DNA of 6,377 nt, from assembly GCA_964604565.1 (NCBI GenBank), contig CAZRZN010000247.1, forward strand, positions 1 through 6,377. Direction: 5' to 3'. Shown piece by piece: positions 1 to 3,825 of the stretch (the first letter of the stretch is position 1; the number at the start of each line of letters is the position of its first letter). Made by a program: the position numbers and the translations under genes. The notes below the pieces were generated by a model that was not told the origin of the DNA, did not search any database, and saw nothing but the letters and a program-made list of their open reading frames with translations. The DNA comes from CAZRZN01 sp964604565 (GTDB taxonomy: Bacteria; Pseudomonadota; Alphaproteobacteria; Rhodobacterales; Rhodobacteraceae).

Positions 1-245
1 ACGAGGAGCTTCTGCGGCTTTGGGCGCGGACGGAAAAGACCATCGCCTTTGTCACGCACTCAATCCCGGAGGCGGTCTATCTGAGCACGCATATCGTGGT
101 CATGAGCCCGCGTCCCGGCCGCATCACCGATGTGATCGAAAGCCCGCTGCCGAAGGAGCGCCCGCTGGACATCCGCGACACGCCGGAGTTCATCGAGGTG
201 GCCCACCGTGTCCGCGAAGGGCTGCGCGCGGGGTATCAGGAATGA
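1..245 (+). CDS. ABC importer ATP-binding subunit, C-terminal 80 codons (5' end outside window)
   Basis: This is the end of the ATPase that powers the importer encoded by the next three genes; it acts on the cytoplasmic face of the inner membrane. The reading frame enters at base 3 and ends at TGA 243-245. The visible part contains the switch (H-loop) histidine in FVTHSIPEAVYLS, then VVMSPRPGRI, the layout seen in nitrate/sulfonate/taurine-type ATPases (SsuB/TauB/NrtD-like), and ends in a charged tail ending LRAGYQE. Walker A, signature and Walker B motifs lie upstream of the window and cannot be checked. The stop is followed 39 bases later by the preferred permease start, so it is almost certainly in one operon with the downstream genes. 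Class assignment is firm; substrate is not visible here. Confidence 0.92.
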   Translation, partial: EELLRLWARTEKTIAFVTHSIPEAVYLSTHIVVMSPRPGRITDVIESPLPKERPLDIRDTPEFIEVAHRVREGLRAGYQE

Positions 246-292
246 CGCGCCGGGATGTTTCCCCTGCGCCTGCGGAGGTGCGCCGTGACTGA
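242..292 (+). other. Possible 16-codon coupling ORF between ATPase and first permease
   Basis: An ATG at 242-244 overlaps the ATPase stop as ATGA and opens a 16-codon frame (MTRRDVSPAPAEVRRD) that ends with TGA at 290-292, just past the GTG start chosen for the permease at 285. Such an arrangement could carry ribosomes from the ATPase stop to the permease ribosome binding site. It has no recognisable product, and chance is a good alternative. Confidence 0.2.
274..278 (+). promoter_or_regulatory. Ribosome binding site deciding the GTG start of permease 1
   Basis: GGAGG at 274-278 lies six bases before GTG at 285-287, an ideal Shine-Dalgarno spacing. The in-frame ATG at 255 has only a GGG directly abutting it and no properly spaced site. 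The GTG is therefore preferred, which shortens the protein from 341 to 331 residues. Confidence 0.75.
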
Positions 293-1280
293 CGCGGCAG
301 CGAACAATGGCCAAGCCGGGCAATGGCCCCGGTGGCTGCGCCTGCCCCCCGTATTGGGCGTGGTCTGCGTGCTGATCGCGCTGTGGTATGTCGCGGTGGT
401 GCCGATGAACGTCAAGGAAGTGTTAACGGCGGCCGAGCGCGCGGGGGCCGAAATCTCGCCCCCCTCGGCGATGGAGCGGCGCGACATGGGCAATTGGGCG
501 CTGGTGCTGCGCAATCCCGGGGCGCTTGGCGAAAGCTGGAGCTATGACCGGCCCAAGCTGCCCGCGCCGCATCAGGTTCTGGTGGAGCTTTACGAGTCCA
601 CCATCGACGAGGAACTGAACGGGCGGCGCGGATTGGTGCGGTCGGGCACCCTGTCGAACCGGTCGTTGATCTATCACGCCGGGGTGACGCTGAACGCGAC
701 CTTGCTGGGCTTTGTGATCGGCACTCTGCTGGGTGTCACGCTGGCCGTGGGCATCGTGCATTCGCGCGTGATGGACATGAGCGTGATGCCATGGGCCATC
801 GTCAGCCAGACCATTCCCATCGTGGCGCTGGCGCCGATGATCATCGTCGTGCTCTATTCCATCGGGGTGCAGGGGCTGATCCCGAAGGCGGTGATCTCTG
901 CCTACCTGTCTTTCTTTCCGGTCGTCGTGGGCATGGTGAAGGGGTTGCGCGCGCCGGACGGGATGCAGATGGACCTGATGCGGACCTATAATGCGCCCAC
1001 CTCTGCGGTGTTGTGGAAACTGCGCCTGCCTTCCTCGATCCCCTATCTGTTCGCCTCTCTCAAGATCGCCATCGCGGCCAGCCTTGTGGGCGCCATCGTG
1101 GGCGAATTGCCGGTGCAGAAAGGCGGGCTGGGCGCGCGGATGCTGGCGGGCAGCTATTATGGCCAGACCGCGCAGATCTGGGCCGCGCTGCTGATGGCGG
1201 CGGCGCTGGCGGCGCTGCTGGTCTGGGCGACCGGCTGGATCGAACGGCGCATGTTGCGGCGGATGGGGATGCGGACATGA
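285..1280 (+). CDS. ABC importer permease 1 (NitT/TauT class) with long periplasmic extension
   Basis: Inner-membrane permease of the importer, 331 residues from the GTG start (341 if ATG 255 is used). Visible hydrophobic segments are about 22-40, 133-158, 168-190, 200-219, 257-275 and 297-317. The cytoplasmic coupling (EAA) loop is recognisable at about 231-253 as MRTYNAP followed by KLRLPSSIP, the pattern of BPD_transp_1 permeases related to SsuC/TauC. The glycine usual in this loop is replaced (YNA). After the first membrane segment there is a hydrophilic stretch of about 50 residues (41-91) before LPAPHQV, and a further lengthened part up to residue 130. Permease 2 has much shorter equivalents, so this protein is well above the roughly 250-280 residues usual for the class. 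The stop overlaps the start of permease 2, indicating translational coupling. Substrate unknown; a pyrimidine-type compound is inferred from context only. Confidence 0.92.
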   Translation: MTDAAANNGQAGQWPRWLRLPPVLGVVCVLIALWYVAVVPMNVKEVLTAAERAGAEISPPSAMERRDMGNWALVLRNPGALGESWSYDRPKLPAPHQVLVELYESTIDEELNGRRGLVRSGTLSNRSLIYHAGVTLNATLLGFVIGTLLGVTLAVGIVHSRVMDMSVMPWAIVSQTIPIVALAPMIIVVLYSIGVQGLIPKAVISAYLSFFPVVVGMVKGLRAPDGMQMDLMRTYNAPTSAVLWKLRLPSSIPYLFASLKIAIAASLVGAIVGELPVQKGGLGARMLAGSYYGQTAQIWAALLMAAALAALLVWATGWIERRMLRRMGMRT

Positions 1281-2128
1281 CGCTGGTCTGGTTCGCCATC
1301 GGGCTGTGGATCCTTGGCTGGGGCGCGAATGTGGCGCTGGCCAATGGCCCGGCGCGCGACACGGCCGCGGTGCGCCTTGCGGTGCCGCTGATCTTTGGCG
1401 CGACGCTGCTGGGCATGTGGGAACTGATCGTGCGCGGGCTGGAGGTGCCGTCGGTGATCCTGCCGCCGCCCAGCCAGATCGCCGGGAGTTTCGCGGCGAA
1501 CCTCGGCCTGCTCTGGGGCGATTTCGTTCAGACGATCCTGAAGGGGGCGGTGTCGGGCTACGTGATGGGCTGCGGCGCGGCCTTTGTGACGGCGCTGCTG
1601 GTCGACCGGTCCGACTATCTGCGCCGGGGCCTGCTGCCGCTGGGCAATTTCATGGCAGCACTGCCGATTGTCGGCACGGCGCCGATCCTTGTGATGTGGT
1701 TCGGGTTCGACTGGCAGTCCAAGGCGGCGGTGGTCGTCCTGATGGTGTTCTTCCCGATGCTGGTGAACACGGTGGCCGGCCTGTCGGACACCAGCGCGAT
1801 GCAGCGCGACCAGATGCGCACCTATGCCGCCACATGGGGGCAGACCCTGACCAAGCTGCGCCTGCCCGCCGCGCTGCCCTTCATCTTCAACGGGCTCAAG
1901 ATTTCGACGACGCTGGCGCTGATCGGTGCGATCGTCGCCGAGTTTTTCGGCAGTCCGACGCTGGGTCTGGGGTTTCGGATCTCCACCAGCATCGGTCAGC
2001 TTGACCTTGGAATGGTCTGGTCGGCCATTCTGGTCGCGGCGCTTTCAGGGACGGCCTTTTACGGGCTGATCGCCCTGCTGGAACGCCGCATGACATTCTG
2101 GCACGCCTCTGTCCGGGGCGGCCGATAA
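1277..2128 (+). CDS. ABC importer permease 2 (NitT/TauT class)
   Basis: Second inner-membrane permease, 283 residues, expected to pair with permease 1 and dock on the ATPase. The start ATG at 1277 shares ATGA with the stop of permease 1; the open frame continues upstream, but there it only shadows permease 1, so the overlap start is chosen. An extra N-terminal hydrophobic segment (about 3-21) precedes the usual core, with segments near 34-52, 84-109, 118-142, 150-169, 207-224 and 243-267. LPPPSQI at 62-68 is the class-typical motif after the core's first helix. The coupling loop at about 180-201 reads MRTYAAT then KLRLPAALP, closely matching permease 1, which suggests an old duplication. As in permease 1, the loop glycine is absent (YAA). 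It ends 54 bases before the binding-protein gene, with a hairpin in the gap. Confidence 0.92.
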   Translation: MTLVWFAIGLWILGWGANVALANGPARDTAAVRLAVPLIFGATLLGMWELIVRGLEVPSVILPPPSQIAGSFAANLGLLWGDFVQTILKGAVSGYVMGCGAAFVTALLVDRSDYLRRGLLPLGNFMAALPIVGTAPILVMWFGFDWQSKAAVVVLMVFFPMLVNTVAGLSDTSAMQRDQMRTYAATWGQTLTKLRLPAALPFIFNGLKISTTLALIGAIVAEFFGSPTLGLGFRISTSIGQLDLGMVWSAILVAALSGTAFYGLIALLERRMTFWHASVRGGR

Positions 2129-2129
2129 C

Positions 2130-2151
2130 CGGTCCGGGATCAACCGGACCG
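2130..2151 (+). other. Intercistronic hairpin between permease 2 and binding-protein gene
   Basis: An 8-bp perfect inverted repeat, CGGTCCGG (2130-2137) and CCGGACCG (2144-2151), encloses a six-base loop GATCAA. It starts two bases after the permease stop and ends 15 bases before the Shine-Dalgarno of the next gene. No T-run follows, so it is unlikely to be a strong intrinsic terminator. In transporter operons such hairpins often act as RNA-processing or stability elements that let binding protein be made in excess over membrane subunits; that role is inferred here. Confidence 0.6.
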
Positions 2152-2166
2152 AACACAAACACCACC

Positions 2167-2174
2167 AAGGAGGT
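2167..2174 (+). promoter_or_regulatory. Near-consensus ribosome binding site of the binding-protein gene
   Basis: AAGGAGGT lies eight bases before ATG 2183. It is the strongest translation signal in the window and fits the high protein copy number expected of a periplasmic binding protein relative to its permeases. Confidence 0.85.
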
Positions 2175-2182
2175 ACTGAACG

Positions 2183-3169
2183 ATGAAACAGACATGGATC
2201 GCGGCCGTCGCGGCGCTGGGGCTGGCAACGCCCGCCCTTGCGCAGGACGAGGTGACACTGCAACTGAAATGGGTCACGCAAGCGCAATTCGCGGGCTACT
2301 ACGTCGCGCTGGAGAACGGCTATTACGAGGACGCGGATCTGGACGTGACCATCATGCCGGGCGGTCCGGACATCGCGCCGACGCAGGTGATCGCAGGCGG
2401 CGGCGCCGATGTGATCGTCGAATGGATGCCCGCCGCATTGTCGGCGCGGGAAAACGGCCTGCCGCTGGTCAACATCGCGCAGCCGTTCAAATCCTCTGGC
2501 ATGATGCTGACCTGCTGGAAGGATGCCGGGATCGAGTCGCCGCAGGATCTGGACAACCGGACGCTGGGCGTCTGGTTCTTCGGCAATGAATTCCCCTTCC
2601 TCGCCTGGATGAGCCAACTGGACATCGCAACCGACGGCAAGGCCGAAGGGTCGGTCGAAGTGCTCAAGCAGGGCTTCAACGTGGACCCGCTGTTGCAGCG
2701 TCAGGCGGATTGCATCTCGACGATGACCTACAACGAATACTGGCAGGTGATCGACGCGGGCGTGACGCCGGAGGAGCTGATCACGTTCAAATACGAGGAT
2801 CAGGGCGTGGCCATGCTGGAGGACGGTCTTTACGTGCTGGAAAGCGATCTTGAGGATCCGGCCTTTGTCGACAAGATGGCGCGCTTTGTCGCGGCCTCCA
2901 TGCAGGGCTGGAAATGGGCCGAGGAAAACCCCGAAGAGGCGGCGATGATCGTTCTGGATTTCGATGAAACCGGCGCCCAGACCGAGCAGCACCAGATCCG
3001 CATGATGGGCGAAGTGGCCAAGCTGACCGCAGGGTCGAACGGTGCGCTGGACCCGGCGGACTACCAGCGGACGGTCGACACCCTGCTCGCGGGCGGCTCC
3101 GACCCGGTGATCACCGAGACGCCCGAAGGCGCTTGGACCCATGCGGTCACGGACGAAGCGCTGAACTGA
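2183..3169 (+). CDS. Periplasmic substrate-binding protein, NMT1/THI5-like family
   Basis: Binding protein that captures the substrate in the periplasm and delivers it to the two permeases; 328 residues. A short signal peptide (residues 1-20) ends in PALA before QDE, a normal signal peptidase I site; there is no lipobox cysteine, so the mature protein should be soluble. The mature N-terminus carries LQLKWVTQAQFAGYYVALENGYY (27-48, shown as two parts LQLKWVTQAQ and FAGYYVALENGYY), then IMPGGPDIAPTQVIAGGGAD (57-76), the hallmark layout of THI5/ThiY-like (NMT1) binding proteins. Later landmarks are LGVWFFGNEFPF (128-139) and TYNEYWQVIDAG (182-193). Cysteines at 111 and 177 could form a disulfide. 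The family includes binders of pyrimidine thiamine precursors, and Rhodobacterales relatives are often labelled pyrimidine transporters, so a pyrimidine-like ligand is the best guess. The cysteine-rich CCCFC motif of the yeast Thi5 synthase is absent, which argues against an enzyme. Last gene of the operon. Confidence 0.93.
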   Translation: MKQTWIAAVAALGLATPALAQDEVTLQLKWVTQAQFAGYYVALENGYYEDADLDVTIMPGGPDIAPTQVIAGGGADVIVEWMPAALSARENGLPLVNIAQPFKSSGMMLTCWKDAGIESPQDLDNRTLGVWFFGNEFPFLAWMSQLDIATDGKAEGSVEVLKQGFNVDPLLQRQADCISTMTYNEYWQVIDAGVTPEELITFKYEDQGVAMLEDGLYVLESDLEDPAFVDKMARFVAASMQGWKWAEENPEEAAMIVLDFDETGAQTEQHQIRMMGEVAKLTAGSNGALDPADYQRTVDTLLAGGSDPVITETPEGAWTHAVTDEALN

Positions 3170-3208
3170 GGCGCGGCGCGGCCCGCATGTTCACGGGCAG
3201 CGGGCCAT

Positions 3209-3220
3209 GTTTCGCGAAAC
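3209..3220. repeat. Perfect 12-bp palindrome
   Basis: GTTTCGCGAAAC is fully self-complementary and sits 39 bases after the stop of the binding-protein gene, 20 bases before the terminator stem. It could be a protein-binding dyad or an RNA element, but as a hairpin it would lack a proper loop. Function unknown. Confidence 0.4.
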
Positions 3221-3240
3221 CTGCGAAAAAGACACCTCTC

Positions 3241-3270
3241 ACCGGCCCCGTTTCGGGGCCGGTTTGCGTT
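3241..3270 (+). terminator. Rho-independent terminator of the ABC importer operon
   Basis: ACCGGCCCCG (3241-3250), loop TTT, and CGGGGCCGGT (3254-3263) form a perfect 10-bp GC-rich stem, followed by the T-rich TTGCGTTT. It lies 71 bases beyond the last gene of the operon. On the opposite strand the same stem is followed, after about ten bases, by TTTTT (the AAAAA near 3226-3230), so it may also stop read-through from cueR, though less well. Confidence 0.85.
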
Positions 3271-3310
3271 TGGCGAAGGGATGCGGGCAATTGCGGTGTC
3301 TGGCCATCAC

Positions 3311-3363
3311 GATGCCGGCATGGCGCGGAACGCGCCTGCCCGACAATGGCCTGTAACGGCATC
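3311..3363. repeat. Nested inverted repeats downstream of cueR
   Basis: Outer arms GATGCCG (3311-3317) and CGGCATC (3357-3363) are exact complements. Inside them GGCGCG (3322-3327) and CGCGCC (3331-3336) form a 6-bp stem with loop GAA. The left arm overlaps a 10-bp palindrome ATGCCGGCAT (3312-3321), so alternative pairings are possible. It lies 55 bases past the cueR stop and could be a 3' RNA structure of that transcript. No T-run follows on the minus strand, so it is not a classic terminator. Chance pairing in GC-rich DNA is possible. Confidence 0.35.
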
Positions 3364-3418
3364 TGTCCTGCGCGCCCGGTGCCCCCGCCGCCCGGTATGT
3401 CTGCCTGCCCTGTCGCGG

Positions 3419-3811
3419 CTATGACCCGGCCTTTGCAAGATCCTTCAGGATGGGACAATCGGGGCGCTGGTCCCCGTGGCAACTGCCGATGAGGTCGGCA
3501 AGCGTGTCGCGCATGGATTGCAGCTGTGTGATCTTGGCGTCGATCTCTTGCAGATGCTCCTCTGCCAGCGCCTTGACCTGGGCGCTTTCGCGGGTGTCAT
3601 CCTCATAAAGCGCGATCAGCTTGCGGCAATCCTCGATCGAAAAGCCCAGCGCCCGGGCGCGGCCCAGAAAGGCCAGCTTGTGCTGGTCGCTGTCGCGGAA
3701 GCTGCGGTAGCCATTGTCGCTGCGCAGGGGGCTTACCAGACCGATGTCCTCATAGTAGCGGATGGTCTTGGCCGGGACGCCGGTGCGCTCGGCCACTTCA
3801 CCGATGTTCAT
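3419..3811 (-). CDS. cueR: CueR-type MerR-family Cu(I)-responsive regulator
   Basis: Transcription activator that senses cytoplasmic monovalent copper (and typically silver or gold) and switches on copper-efflux genes by untwisting over-long promoter spacers. The protein has 130 residues, typical of the family. The N-terminal winged helix begins MNIGEVAERTGVPAKTIRYY (1-20) and continues EDIGLVSPLR. A long dimerisation helix runs about 76-108 and includes QLQSMRDTLADL. The metal loop has Cys111 and Cys119 spaced C-x7-C within CHGDQRPDCPIL, matching the E. coli CueR loop. Ser76, in ESAQVK, occupies the place of CueR Ser77, the marker of monovalent-ion sensors; divalent sensors such as ZntR and MerR have cysteine there. 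It follows copA by 12 bases in the same direction, with a GAGGAG ribosome site overlapping the copA stop, so it is very probably co-transcribed and autoregulated. In rhizobia the ortholog is called hmrR. Confidence 0.93.
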   Translation of the reverse strand: MNIGEVAERTGVPAKTIRYYEDIGLVSPLRSDNGYRSFRDSDQHKLAFLGRARALGFSIEDCRKLIALYEDDTRESAQVKALAEEHLQEIDAKITQLQSMRDTLADLIGSCHGDQRPDCPILKDLAKAGS

Positions 3812-3819
3812 GATGCTGT

Positions 3820-3825
3820 CTCCTC
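3820..3825 (-). promoter_or_regulatory. Ribosome binding site of cueR overlapping the copA stop
   Basis: On the minus strand GAGGAG lies eight bases before the cueR ATG, and its first two bases (GA) are the end of the copA TGA stop (3824-3826). This supports the cueR start at 3811 and suggests that translation of cueR is coupled to termination on copA. Confidence 0.75.

Larger units (their letters stand above)
3170..3418. other. Intergenic region between convergent operons
   Basis: A 249-bp stretch separates the stop of the binding-protein gene (+) from the stop of cueR (-). It contains a 12-bp palindrome, the terminator of the ABC operon and a nested inverted-repeat structure, each listed separately. 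Open frames crossing it lack convincing ribosome binding sites or recognisable protein motifs, and I see no gene in it. Confidence 0.75.

Noticed and set aside
255..284. ATG at 255 as start of permease 1
   Set aside because: It lacks a spaced ribosome site, whereas GGAGG lies six bases before GTG 285. It is kept as a possible alternative, not the preferred start.
1013..1276. Upstream extension of permease 2 to an ATG at 1013
   Set aside because: This part lies inside permease 1 in another frame and translates to non-membrane, Arg/Gly/Ala-rich sequence. The ATGA start at 1277 gives a normal permease.
2045..3142. A 365-codon open frame on the - strand opposite the binding-protein gene
   Set aside because: It has no recognisable motif or ribosome site and overlaps a gene with a signal peptide, family motifs and a consensus ribosome site; it is a composition artefact.
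2183..3169. Reading the binding protein as a Thi5-type pyrimidine synthase enzyme
   Set aside because: It has a signal peptide, sits with ABC permeases and lacks the CCCFC motif of the enzyme.
3133..3492. A 119-codon + strand open frame spanning the intergenic region
   Set aside because: It begins within the binding-protein gene, runs through the terminator hairpin and overlaps cueR, with no recognisable protein feature.
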